Below, piece after piece: positions 24,789-32,902 of a stretch of 64,000 nucleotides of DNA. Source of the DNA: an uncultured Collinsella sp. (lineage in GTDB: Bacteria > Actinomycetota > Coriobacteriia > Coriobacteriales > Coriobacteriaceae). The position numbers and the translations under genes are program-made. Numbering within the stretch: position 1 is the first letter of the stretch; every line of letters starts with the position of its first letter. Under the pieces are notes generated by a model. It was not told where the DNA came from. It ran no database searches and was given only the letters and a program-made list of their open reading frames with translations. The stretch spans positions 1 through 64,000 of the forward strand of contig UQUL01000006.1 in assembly GCA_900544235.1 (NCBI GenBank). The letters are read 5' to 3'.

Positions 24789-26219
24789 TCAGGTGCTTGT
24801 CGGGACATAGGGATAGTATTCAAAGCGCAGTGTCATAAGCCGCTGTGGGGATTCAATAGCCGCGGCAATGATATTGGCATCGCGGGCACGATCAAACCCT
24901 TCGAGTTCGATCTGATACGAGACGTCTTGCATAATGTCCAGACGCCGCCAGGCTAGGAGTGTGTCACCATCGAATTCCAAGGTCTTGCCTCCGTCTGGAG
25001 CAACGGCGTATAAACGCAGCTTGGCGGTGGTTGCAGGGTCGACAACCGTGACCTTTTTAATTTCGTTTCGAGTATTCTTGGCGCCCAACAAGGTGAGCAG
25101 TGTTGGGGCCACGACCTCGCCCGATGGCAAAAAGACGACTTCGATGGATTCAGGAAATGCGATGATAGCCGACTTGCGGACGGGCTGATTGGCGGCGGCA
25201 ACTTCGATGTTCGCAGCGTCGATGACCTCCGTGTGGTCGAGCGCGGCAAGCACGCAGCAGTTACCTTCATCGATCTCTTGAGGATCAGCAAGCCCCAGAC
25301 TGTCCGCGAGCTCGGGATCGTTTAGATCGGTAGCGGGCTCATTCGGTGCTTCGAAAGAAGCTGGGACGCTGTTTGTCGGCGACGGCGTGTCGCCCGCACC
25401 TGCTTCTTTGTCCGCACTCTCTTCTTGTATGGTTGCGTTGATGGGTTCGTCGTTTGGGGGGAGCGTCTTGGCGTCAAACGCGGAGGGGAGAATTCCGATG
25501 GCTCCGGATCCGTTCCACACCATTTCGAGAAGCGCCGGGTCGGCAAGAATGCGTTGCCTGCTTTGCGCGTGGGAATCGATTTCAATAGGGCCTGCCTCTA
25601 TCCCTCGTGTAAGGCTGAGTGATCCGGCTGGCTTCTCGAAATGAGCGTCTGAGTCTTTGGTACTGACGGCGTAGAACAGCAGGGACGCTTCTCCCGCCGC
25701 GATGGCATCGGTGCCGGCTTTGGTCAGCCGCAACGATGCCGTGAATGAGAGGGTGGGCTGTGCATCGTCTGCATTCGCGGCGGCGCAGCCCAGACATATA
25801 CCGCCTCCTTTCTCAAAAAACGTACCGTCGAAGGCGACCTTCGCTCCGTTCGCCGAGTCATCGACCGAAGCGATGTCGATGCGCAGCTCTAAATTGCATG
25901 GATCGCCATCTGCATCGAGCACAACCGAGCGCCACGTGCAGACGGCGCACCCCGCCTGGGAGCCGTTTGCCTTGTTCGAACGATTGATATCCACGACTAT
26001 CGAGCCGTCCGTATTACGACGAAGGCATCCCGAGGTTGAGATTGCGGCCTGTGCGATCGAAAAACGCTTGCACGCAATGGCGCTCGACGGATTTGGTGCG
26101 GAGCTTAGGGCCGCTGGTAAGGAGTCTGCCATGACAGGAGTCGCCCAAGCGGCGACAGGCGTTCCGGTTGCGAGCGCGCCGCAGAGTGCGACGACGGGCA
26201 AAAGGTTCTTCGATGCCAT
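24789..26219 (-). CDS. Secreted hypothetical protein of the envelope locus (476 aa)
   Basis: This large exported protein starts with a signal peptide (about residues 1-31, cleaved near AWATPVMA). I recognise no known domain. It contains many cysteines (for example CAVCTW and ICLGCAA), suggesting disulfides or metal binding. A proline/acidic linker around 265-320 divides it into two beta-rich halves. AAGGAG precedes ATG 26219. It is the last of five same-strand genes; the 18-base gap to the LAQTG protein gene argues for cotranscription. A surface role is inferred from secretion and context only. Confidence 0.65.
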   Translation of the reverse strand: MASKNLLPVVALCGALATGTPVAAWATPVMADSLPAALSSAPNPSSAIACKRFSIAQAAISTSGCLRRNTDGSIVVDINRSNKANGSQAGCAVCTWRSVVLDADGDPCNLELRIDIASVDDSANGAKVAFDGTFFEKGGGICLGCAAANADDAQPTLSFTASLRLTKAGTDAIAAGEASLLFYAVSTKDSDAHFEKPAGSLSLTRGIEAGPIEIDSHAQSRQRILADPALLEMVWNGSGAIGILPSAFDAKTLPPNDEPINATIQEESADKEAGAGDTPSPTNSVPASFEAPNEPATDLNDPELADSLGLADPQEIDEGNCCVLAALDHTEVIDAANIEVAAANQPVRKSAIIAFPESIEVVFLPSGEVVAPTLLTLLGAKNTRNEIKKVTVVDPATTAKLRLYAVAPDGGKTLEFDGDTLLAWRRLDIMQDVSYQIELEGFDRARDANIIAAAIESPQRLMTLRFEYYPYVPTST

Positions 26220-26237
26220 GGGGTCTCCTTAGCTAAT

Positions 26238-26519
26238 TTAGTGCGGCCTGTTCATGTTTTGTTTCTGGCTGTGTTTGATGTGCAGACCGAGGCCGGCGGT
26301 TCCCGCGCCTGCTGCTGCGGCGCCTGCTGCCAAGAGCCATCGTTTGTCGCCTGTCTGCGCCAACGGTTCCTCGCGGTCGCTGCGGTCGAGCTCCGAGAGG
26401 TCGACCGTCACTTGCGTGGCGGCCTGCGCCTGTTCTTGCTGGGCAAAGGCCATGGCTGGCCCAAACGCTAGGATGCTGACGGCGGCGGCCAGGGCGACGG
26501 CCTTATGCCGTGTGCGCAC
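26238..26519 (-). CDS. Small exported protein with LAQTG sortase-like sorting signal
   Basis: This 93-residue protein has an N-terminal signal peptide (RTRHKAVALAAAVSILAFG, ending near AFA). A short mature region follows, then a C-terminal LAQTGD motif, a hydrophobic helix and a tail with Lys/His (HIKHSQKQNMNRPH). This is the layout of a cell-wall sorting signal with Ala in place of Pro. GTG 26519 gives a clean signal peptide and overlaps the end of the upstream gene by 17 bases; a TTG at 26549 is the alternative. With so short a mature part it may be a pilus- or scaffold-type anchor, which is speculative. Confidence 0.65.
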   Translation of the reverse strand: MRTRHKAVALAAAVSILAFGPAMAFAQQEQAQAATQVTVDLSELDRSDREEPLAQTGDKRWLLAAGAAAAGAGTAGLGLHIKHSQKQNMNRPH

Positions 26520-27102
26520 CGGGCTCGACCGTCCAGGTGATCGTTGCAACCTGATCGCCTTCGCCGGTTACGCGGAAGATGTCGCGCGTGACGCGGGCGA
26601 CGTTTCCGCTTGTCTTGAGCTTAATTTTGTCCGTGCCACCGGCAATGCCCTGGTAGCCCATGTCGAAGGCTGCATTCTTGGAAAGATCGAGGCCCGTTCC
26701 CTGCATTGCGGCGCTGGCGTTCTGGAGCGCGCCGTCGGGGCCGACCTTAAAGTCGATGGAGTTCTGCGCGGTTCCGGCCTTGGCGTCGGCGGCAATGGTC
26801 CAGGTGTTCATGGCGTCGATCTTCATGTTGGTGACATGGATGCCGTAGGCCGAATGATTGTCGATGGTGGTCGCGTCTTCTGAGGGGCCCTGAAGCGTGC
26901 CGTCGGCCTTGGCGACGAAGGGAATAACCGTCGGAACTTTGAACTCAACGTTGTCGATCTCGGTCCTGACCATTACCTTCGTGGTTCCAACGCGCCCGGC
27001 TGCCATAGCTGGCGTCGGGGCGGCGCCCATTGCGAGCGCGAGCGCGAGCCCTGCGCCCACGGCGAGCGCTCTGGCTCCGTTCATGTTCCTGGTGATGTCC
27101 AT
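26503..27102 (-). CDS. Secreted beta-sandwich-like surface protein (199 aa)
   Basis: The protein begins with a signal peptide (about residues 1-34, Ala-rich core, AMA cleavage). The mature part opens with FKVPTVIPFVAKADGTLQGPS and a run of short strands (IDNHSAYGIHVTNMKI). It ends TITWTVEPG, which recalls WxL-like or other small envelope proteins of gut Firmicutes. I cannot assign a named family with certainty. GAAAGGAA precedes the ATG. It overlaps the LAQTG protein gene and is preceded by a single-membrane-span protein gene, so all are likely one surface locus. Confidence 0.65.
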   Translation of the reverse strand: MDITRNMNGARALAVGAGLALALAMGAAPTPAMAAGRVGTTKVMVRTEIDNVEFKVPTVIPFVAKADGTLQGPSEDATTIDNHSAYGIHVTNMKIDAMNTWTIAADAKAGTAQNSIDFKVGPDGALQNASAAMQGTGLDLSKNAAFDMGYQGIAGGTDKIKLKTSGNVARVTRDIFRVTGEGDQVATITWTVEPGAHTA

Positions 27103-27192
27103 GGTCGTTCCTTTCTATTCGCCGCGGGCCGTCCCCGCGATGATTGGACGAATGCTGGTGAATTGCGTGCGGTGCCGCGTCGGCCGGAAAAG

Positions 27193-27702
27193 CTAGTTCT
27201 CGGCTTGCTCAACCCGCACCTTGACACGTGTCGGATTGCCGTGGCTGTCGAGGGTCTTGGCATCGAGTGCCTGGATCTCGATGTACGCCTCGCCTTCTTT
27301 GATGTCGCCGGCGGGGCACGTTTCGATTGTCTTGCCGGTCTCGACCACACCGGATTCGTACATGGTCTCGTCGTTTTGGATGACGCGGAATCGCTGGGGA
27401 AATTTATTGTCTTGGACGTTTTGCACGTTGACGCGCAGCTTGCCGTCCTCCTGCAGCTGAGCGACCGGTGCGACCGAAATCGTCATCATGTTGTCGCGGG
27501 CGATGGCGTCGAGCTCATCTTGGATTTCCTGACGCGTTTTGCCCTCGGCCGTCGTAACCGAAGCGCCCGCCTCGGGTACGGGCTGCGACTGCCAAGCGTA
27601 TAGTCCTACGGCGACAAGGGCACAGACGATGGCCAAGCAGGCAACGATGAGCTTCTTGCGACGACCCAGGCCTGCAAAGTGGGGTGGCTTCTTCGCGCTC
27701 AT
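27193..27702 (-). CDS. Single-span membrane-anchored Ig-like protein (169 aa)
   Basis: A basic N-terminus (GLGRRKKL) is followed by one transmembrane helix (about residues 19-38). An extracytoplasmic domain follows with RQEIQDELDAIARDNMMTIS and then beta strands (YESGVVETGKTIET, YIEIQALDAKTL) ending in VKVRVEQ. This pattern resembles small Ig-like proteins found near sortase or WxL clusters in Lachnospiraceae. ATG 27702 overlaps the stop of the previous gene in the sequence ATGA, so the two are coupled. CAAGGATG acts as ribosome site. Confidence 0.7.
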   Translation of the reverse strand: MSAKKPPHFAGLGRRKKLIVACLAIVCALVAVGLYAWQSQPVPEAGASVTTAEGKTRQEIQDELDAIARDNMMTISVAPVAQLQEDGKLRVNVQNVQDNKFPQRFRVIQNDETMYESGVVETGKTIETCPAGDIKEGEAYIEIQALDAKTLDSHGNPTRVKVRVEQAEN

Positions 27703-27995
27703 GCGGCATCCTTGGCGGTATAGATGCGCGCAAAGGTGGACGGGTTCGCTCCAAAGAGCATGTGAAGCATCAGGCGGCGTGAGTAGACAAGCTCGTCGAA
27801 GTCGGGAGGGAGCTCGATGTCGTGGATATGCGCGATGCGGTGGGCGAGCGCCGAGAACGACTCGGGGTCGCAGATCACATCGGTGGTAACGTGGTAGACC
27901 GTCGTATCGGGGAATGCCTCTTCGTCGAAAGGCAGGAGATGGGGATCGTCGTCGACTTCGATGGCGATGCCGTACTGGGGCCAGTAATATGCCAT
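27699..27995 (-). CDS. Small hypothetical protein, possible nuclease-fold remnant (98 aa)
   Basis: This protein has a strand YGIAIEVDDDPH followed by a second strand TVYHVTTDVI and a helix (SFSALAHRIAHIHDIE). The order resembles the core of DUF559-type nuclease folds (compare IECQGK plus YDVLLLTH in the gene at 278-1405), but it is much shorter and lacks an upstream catalytic strand. It may be a separate family or a fragment. CAGGGAGG precedes ATG 27995. It is the first gene of the envelope operon and its stop overlaps the next start. Confidence 0.55.
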   Translation of the reverse strand: MAYYWPQYGIAIEVDDDPHLLPFDEEAFPDTTVYHVTTDVICDPESFSALAHRIAHIHDIELPPDFDELVYSRRLMLHMLFGANPSTFARIYTAKDAA

Positions 27996-28341
27996 GGGAA
28001 CCTCCCTGCTTCTGGGGCCAAAACTTCTGTCGATTTTGGCTGTCGATGCCGACGGTATCAGCCACTACTTGACCAATTGCTGACCAAATGCTTGACGGAT
28101 TGGTGTCTCCGCAGGTAAAAGGCGGCAAAAAATACTCCAACTTTTTTCGAGCGACAATCGCGCGGTCGGCGACGGCGGGGCCATATGTGTCAAAAGCATC
28201 GTCTGCCGAGGAAATCAAGCCGCTCGCCGAATTGCACGAACGTAAAAATCGCCAATTATGGAGACGGTCTCGAACACGTCGACGAAACGATGCGGTAACA
28301 TCTCCCTGCAAACACTGTAGTTAGCTAAAGGGGGAGTTCGC
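27996..28341. promoter_or_regulatory. Divergent regulatory region between the envelope locus and the lactate dehydrogenase operon
   Basis: No gene is supported in these 346 bases. At 28069-28099 three direct half-sites occur at 11-12-base spacing: TTGACCAA, then GCTGACCAAA, then CTTGACGGAT. They look like a repeated protein-binding site. TTGACCAA also occurs in the second candidate operator before the alcohol dehydrogenase (2432-2439). I could not fix a convincing -35/-10 pair. Confidence 0.4.
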
Positions 28342-29943
28342 GTGTCTGCAACCATCAAACCCTTCACCGACGAGTTCGAAGAGTATGGTCGCGATGAGTC
28401 TCGCGCATCGGGCGAGGCCTCGAGCATCTCGTTTCCGACAACGGAAGACGAGGTCCGTGCCATTTTGGAAAAGCTCCATGCCGAGCGTGTCCCGGTAACG
28501 GTTCAGGGCGCCCGAACCGGCCTTGCCGCCGGTGCCGTGCCCCACGGCGGGCATATCCTCAATACTTCCCGTATGAATCGCTACTTGGGCCTTCGCCGCG
28601 ATGAACAAGGCCAATTTCTGCTGCGCGTGGAGCCGGGCGTTGTGCTCTCGGAGCTGCGCAAGCAGCTGAGCAAGAAGGTGCTGCCGACCGCTGGTTGGGA
28701 CCAGGCATCGCTTGAGGCCTACGAGGAGTTCCAAGAGGCTCCCGAGCAGTTTTTTCCCACCGATCCCACCGAGGCGTCTGCCTGTCTGGGCGGCATGGCG
28801 GCATGTAACGCCTCCGGTGCCCGCAGCTACGCCTACGGCCCCATGCTTCCACATATCACGGGACTCCACGTCGTGCTGGCTGATGGCGATTTGCTTGAGC
28901 TTCGGCGCGGCGAGGCTTTTGCCCAGGGCCGCCACCTGTCGCTCGTGACGGCAGCGGGCCGTACACTCGAGCTCGATCTTCCCGGCTATACCATGCCCAA
29001 GACAAAAAATGCTTCGGGCTATTTCGTTGCTGACGATATGGATGCCATCGATCTGTTTATCGGTGCGTGTGGCACAATCGGCGTCATCACCGAACTCGAG
29101 ATTGCCCTGCAGGTGGCACCCGCGGTCGTTTGGGGCGTGAGCTGCTTCTTCGACAGCGAAGACAAGGCCGTGTCCTTCACCGATTCTGTGCGTCCCGTCC
29201 TGTCCCATGCGGCTGCCATCGAGTACTTCGATGCTGGCGCCCTGGATATTCTACGTCGCCAGCGCGAGCAGTCGACGGCGTTTGCCTCGCTGCCTGCGCT
29301 CGACAAAGACGCCAAGGTCTGTGTCTACGTGGAGCTCGACTGCGACGACGAAGCCCAGGCGACTGAGGAGCTGTATCACTTGGGGTGGGTACTGGAGCTT
29401 GCGGGCGGCAGTGACGATGCGACATGGGTCGCGCGCACCGAGGTCGATCGCGAGTGTCAGCGATTCTTCCGCCATGCGGTGCCCGAGAGCGTCAACATGC
29501 TCATCGACGAGCGCCGCCGCATGGATCCCACCATCACCAAACTGGGTTCGGACATGTCGGTGCCCAACGCGCACTTGGCCGATGTTATCGCCCTCTATCG
29601 CCGCACGCTGGCGGAAAGTGGGCTTGAATCTGCCGCCTGGGGGCATATCGGTAACAACCATCTGCATGTGAACATTCTGCCGCGCGATGCACAGGATTAT
29701 CGCCGCGGCGGAGAACTCTTTGCCCAGTGGGCTTCCGAGGTCACGGCCATGGGCGGTGCCGTCTCCGCAGAACACGGCGTCGGCAAGATCAAGGCGGGCT
29801 TCTTGGAGACGATGTACGGTCACGAGGCCATGGTCGAGTCGGCGCGGCTCAAGCTCCAGCTCGATCCTGCCGGGCAGCTGGGTCGCGGTAACCTGTTTTC
29901 GGAGAAGCTCTTGGATGAGCTCGTCCAGAAAGGGGGCGCGTGA
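28342..29943 (+). CDS. FAD-linked D-lactate dehydrogenase (GlcD family, Etf-dependent type)
   Basis: This 533-residue flavoprotein has an N-terminal PCMH-type FAD domain (VTVQGARTGLAAGAVPHGG; NASGARSYAYGPMLPHI) and a C-terminal FAD-oxidase domain with GHIGNNHLHVNILPRD and SAEHGVGKIKAGFL. The family oxidises D-lactate or glycolate. Here it is directly followed by EtfB and a ferredoxin-domain EtfA, as in the Acetobacterium woodii Ldh-EtfAB complex, which drives NAD reduction by lactate using reduced ferredoxin (electron confurcation). Lactate use in this organism is therefore inferred. The start is GTG 28342 with AAAGGGGGAG upstream. Confidence 0.88.
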   Translation: MSATIKPFTDEFEEYGRDESRASGEASSISFPTTEDEVRAILEKLHAERVPVTVQGARTGLAAGAVPHGGHILNTSRMNRYLGLRRDEQGQFLLRVEPGVVLSELRKQLSKKVLPTAGWDQASLEAYEEFQEAPEQFFPTDPTEASACLGGMAACNASGARSYAYGPMLPHITGLHVVLADGDLLELRRGEAFAQGRHLSLVTAAGRTLELDLPGYTMPKTKNASGYFVADDMDAIDLFIGACGTIGVITELEIALQVAPAVVWGVSCFFDSEDKAVSFTDSVRPVLSHAAAIEYFDAGALDILRRQREQSTAFASLPALDKDAKVCVYVELDCDDEAQATEELYHLGWVLELAGGSDDATWVARTEVDRECQRFFRHAVPESVNMLIDERRRMDPTITKLGSDMSVPNAHLADVIALYRRTLAESGLESAAWGHIGNNHLHVNILPRDAQDYRRGGELFAQWASEVTAMGGAVSAEHGVGKIKAGFLETMYGHEAMVESARLKLQLDPAGQLGRGNLFSEKLLDELVQKGGA

Positions 29944-29945
29944 AG

Positions 29946-30761
29946 ATGAGCGATTTCCATATGGTGGTGTGCGTCAAGGCCGTGCCGGGCAGCACCGAGG
30001 TCAAGATGGACCCCAAGACCAATACCATCGTGCGCGATGGCAAGCAGGCGGTCATTAATCCCTTTGATGCGAGCGCCTTGGAATGCGCGCTGGCGCTGAA
30101 GGACGACTTTATCGGCTTTGGCATGGATGTGCGCGTGACGGTGGTGTCGATGGGCATCCCCGCGACCGAGTCGCTGCTGCGCGGCTGCATCGCTCGAGGC
30201 GCCGACGATGCGCTGCTGCTGACCGATCGCGCCTTTGCAGGTGCCGATACCCTGGCAACCACCTATGCCCTCAAGTGCGGCATCGAGGCGCTCGACGAGG
30301 ACTTCGACCTGCTCATCTGCGGCAAGATGGCGGTGGATGGCGATACGGCCCAGATTGGTCCCGAGCTTGCCGGTGCCTTTGATATTCCCTGCGTGACCGA
30401 CGTGAGCTGCGTGCAGAGCGCGGGCTTTACGACCTGTGGCTCGCTGGCGCTCGTTCACGGATGCGATGCCGGCGAGGAGACGGTGTACCTTGAGATGCCG
30501 TGCGCGATGACGACTGCCAAGGAGATTGGCCAGTTGCGTATGCCGAGTATTGCCGGTATTCGCGCGGCGGAGGAGGCGGACGTGCGCGTGGTCAGTGCCG
30601 CCGACGTGAACGCCGACCCCGCGCGTTGCGGTCTTGCCGGGTCGCCGACACAGGTCGTGCGCTCGTTTGTGCCCGACCGTGACCAAACGTGCGAGGCCGT
30701 TGAGGGGACGGCGTCCGAGCAGGCGGCAAAGCTTGCCAAGATTATCGAGGGGATGGCATAG
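29946..30761 (+). CDS. etfB: Electron transfer flavoprotein beta subunit
   Basis: This 271-residue subunit binds AMP or, in bifurcating complexes, FAD and NAD. Typical segments are VCVKAVPGSTEVKMDP at the N-terminus, NPFDASALECALALKD, and the signature CGKMAVDGDTAQIGPELAGAFDIP. A GTG at 29940 overlaps the upstream stop, but ATG 29946 has better spacing to AGGGGG and is preferred. It is the middle gene of the lactate dehydrogenase operon. NAD binding by the bifurcating type is an inference from the neighbour subunits. Confidence 0.9.
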   Translation: MSDFHMVVCVKAVPGSTEVKMDPKTNTIVRDGKQAVINPFDASALECALALKDDFIGFGMDVRVTVVSMGIPATESLLRGCIARGADDALLLTDRAFAGADTLATTYALKCGIEALDEDFDLLICGKMAVDGDTAQIGPELAGAFDIPCVTDVSCVQSAGFTTCGSLALVHGCDAGEETVYLEMPCAMTTAKEIGQLRMPSIAGIRAAEEADVRVVSAADVNADPARCGLAGSPTQVVRSFVPDRDQTCEAVEGTASEQAAKLAKIIEGMA

Positions 30762-31967
30762 ATGAGCGGACTGATTATCGATAGCGAAGCCTGTATCGGC
30801 TGCGGTCGCTGCGTTCGCGCCTGTGCCTCGGGCGGCATCGTAGTGGAAGGCGAGCGACCCAGCCGATGCGCCCGCGTAACCGACGGCTGCATCCTATGCG
30901 GTGGGTGCGTCGACGCCTGCCCTGTCAACGCTATCTCGATCGAGCGTGACGAGGCCGCTGGTGCGGTGGACCTTGATGCATATCGAGACATTTGGGTATT
31001 CGCGCAGACCGACGAGCACGATACGGTGACTCCCGTTGCCTATGAGCTTATGGGCAAGGGCCGCGAGCTTGCCGATGCTCGCGACTGCCGTCTGGTGGCA
31101 CTGATCGGTATGGGTCCCGAGGGTTCTCTCGGCGACCTGGAGCATCTGGTTTGCGCGGGCGCCGACGAAGTCCTGGCCTGTCGCGACGAGCGCCTGCGCC
31201 AAAACGATGCGGAGGTCTACGCCCGCTTGATCTGCGATTTGGTAGCCGAACGCAAACCCGAGGCCATCCTATACGGTGCGACCGCTTTTGGCCGCGAACT
31301 GGCACCCGGCGTTGCCGTGCGCTTGCAGACGGGCCTTACGGCTGACTGCACCGTACTTTCGATGGATACGGAGACGGGGCTGCTGCAACAGACGCGTCCG
31401 GCGTTTGGCGGCAACCTGATGGCCACCATCGTCTGCCCCAATCATCGTCCCCAGATGGCAACGGTTCGTCCCGGCATCTTTAAGGCGCCCGACTTTGACT
31501 ACGACCGCTCCGGCACGATCACCCAGATATCGCTTGCGGATGATGCTAAGGCTCGTGTCGAGATCTCGATTCCCGCCGAGGAGTGGAGGCAGCAGGCCTC
31601 GATCGCCGATGCCGAGCGCTTGGTCGTGGTGGGCCGCGGCATTGGCTCCAAGAAGAATCTGCCCCTGATGCGAAGGCTCGCCGAGGCTCTGGGAGCCGAG
31701 CTTGGCTGCACGCGACCTGTCGTGGAGGCCGGCTGGTTGGAGTATCGCCATCAGATTGGCCAGACCGGCGTATCGGTTTCGCCCAAGCTTCTCGTGAGTA
31801 TCGGTGTTTCGGGCGCCATCCAGCATCTTGCCGGCATCGGTGGGGCTGAGTGCATTATCGCCATCAACGAGGACCCGGATGCCCCCATTTTTGGTACTGC
31901 CCAGTACAAGGTTGTCGGCGATGCCGTCGAGGTCGTCGAGGAGCTGCTGGCTCAGCTTGAGCGCTAG
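30762..31967 (+). CDS. etfA: Electron transfer flavoprotein alpha subunit with 2x[4Fe-4S] ferredoxin domain
   Basis: This 401-residue protein starts with a ferredoxin domain with two cluster motifs (CIGCGRCVRAC near residue 11 and CILCGGCVDACP near residue 45). It continues into EtfA: VSPKLLVSIGVSGAIQHLAG and INEDPDAPIFGTAQYKVVGDA form the C-terminal FAD-binding region. The extra cluster domain is typical of EtfA partners of electron-bifurcating lactate, caffeyl-CoA or similar dehydrogenases. It starts directly after the EtfB stop codon with GAGGGG as ribosome site. Its stop codon overlaps that of the convergent HD gene (CTAG). Confidence 0.92.
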   Translation: MSGLIIDSEACIGCGRCVRACASGGIVVEGERPSRCARVTDGCILCGGCVDACPVNAISIERDEAAGAVDLDAYRDIWVFAQTDEHDTVTPVAYELMGKGRELADARDCRLVALIGMGPEGSLGDLEHLVCAGADEVLACRDERLRQNDAEVYARLICDLVAERKPEAILYGATAFGRELAPGVAVRLQTGLTADCTVLSMDTETGLLQQTRPAFGGNLMATIVCPNHRPQMATVRPGIFKAPDFDYDRSGTITQISLADDAKARVEISIPAEEWRQQASIADAERLVVVGRGIGSKKNLPLMRRLAEALGAELGCTRPVVEAGWLEYRHQIGQTGVSVSPKLLVSIGVSGAIQHLAGIGGAECIIAINEDPDAPIFGTAQYKVVGDAVEVVEELLAQLER

Positions 31968-32776
31968 GCGCGCGCCAGCCAGTCGCGCATCTCGTCCTTA
32001 AGGCGGCTCCAAGTCGCCTGCGTGGCGGGGTCGGTAAAGGGCCGCGTAATGCCAAAGGGCGCGTCGAGCAGGCGGTAGATATCGCCCTGCTCGCGCGCCA
32101 GCGTGCGGCTCGCTGGATAGACGAGCTCAAACATAAAGCAGATGAGTCCCACCAGGTAGTCCGCCGGCTCGTTGCGCTCGTCGCGCGCGACGCACCGATG
32201 CTCGTCAAAGGCGGCAAGCGTCGGTACCGAGAAGCGACTGGCTAGAAACGCGTCCTCATCCACCTTGAGGATGGTATCGACGGTGCTGTCGGCGATGGTG
32301 CGCATAATGTCGATCTTGTCACCATCGCGCACGATATCGCAGAAGCACCGTGTACGCTCGTCGAGTTGTGCCGGCAGGCGAAAGTCGCTGTGATAGGCGA
32401 TGCTCGCTCGGATGAGCTCGTCATGCGCACCGGTTTCGATAAAGTCACGGATGTTTGTCGTGGCGGGTGCATCGGCGGGATTCTCGCCAAAGAGGACCTC
32501 GATGCCCAGCGCCGCATGGCTCATGCTCTCGGCGTCCTTAAAGGTGTCCCAGCGTCGCAGCTGCTCAAAGCGGCCCATATCGTGTAGCAGGCCGCAAAGC
32601 CATGCCAGGTCAATATCTTCTGACGACCAGCCCTGCTCGCGCGCTACGGCATCGCATGCCTCGGCCACGTGGTACGTATGCTCGATTTTGAGCGCGATGC
32701 GTGGGTTGGTGGCGTCGTAGGCATCGGTGTAGCTTTTGAAGGCCGCGCGCGCCCGGTCTCGATCGATAGCTGTCAT
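31964..32776 (-). CDS. HD-domain phosphohydrolase
   Basis: This 270-residue protein has the HD metal motif: His in IEHTYHVAEAC (about residue 32), HD in CGLLHDMGRFE (about 64-65), a conserved His in AYHSDF and the final Asp in VRDGDKIDIM. The family hydrolyses nucleotides or phosphodiesters. It is a short single-domain form without an HD-GYP signature, so the substrate is unknown. GGAAG precedes ATG 32776. Its 3' end meets the EtfA gene tail to tail with a four-base overlap. Confidence 0.9.
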   Translation of the reverse strand: MTAIDRDRARAAFKSYTDAYDATNPRIALKIEHTYHVAEACDAVAREQGWSSEDIDLAWLCGLLHDMGRFEQLRRWDTFKDAESMSHAALGIEVLFGENPADAPATTNIRDFIETGAHDELIRASIAYHSDFRLPAQLDERTRCFCDIVRDGDKIDIMRTIADSTVDTILKVDEDAFLASRFSVPTLAAFDEHRCVARDERNEPADYLVGLICFMFELVYPASRTLAREQGDIYRLLDAPFGITRPFTDPATQATWSRLKDEMRDWLARA

Positions 32777-32902
32777 AATGACTTCCTAAAAAGTTGTGTC
32801 TTTCGATCCGGTGGCAATTGTAGGTGAACTCGGTTGCCGTCGGATGATGATTCTGCCGTATCGCTACATGCGGCTCGGAGACCTTGTCAGGATGAGAAGC
32901 GT

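Noticed and set aside
27996..28311. N-terminal extension of the 27193-27702 frame up to 28311
   Set aside because: The long frame runs through the 98-residue gene and the regulatory region; ATG 27702 with a ribosome site and a signal-anchor start is far more plausible.
32834..32902. Upstream extension of azlC
   Set aside because: Polar sequence without family similarity; a ribosome site supports ATG 32903.
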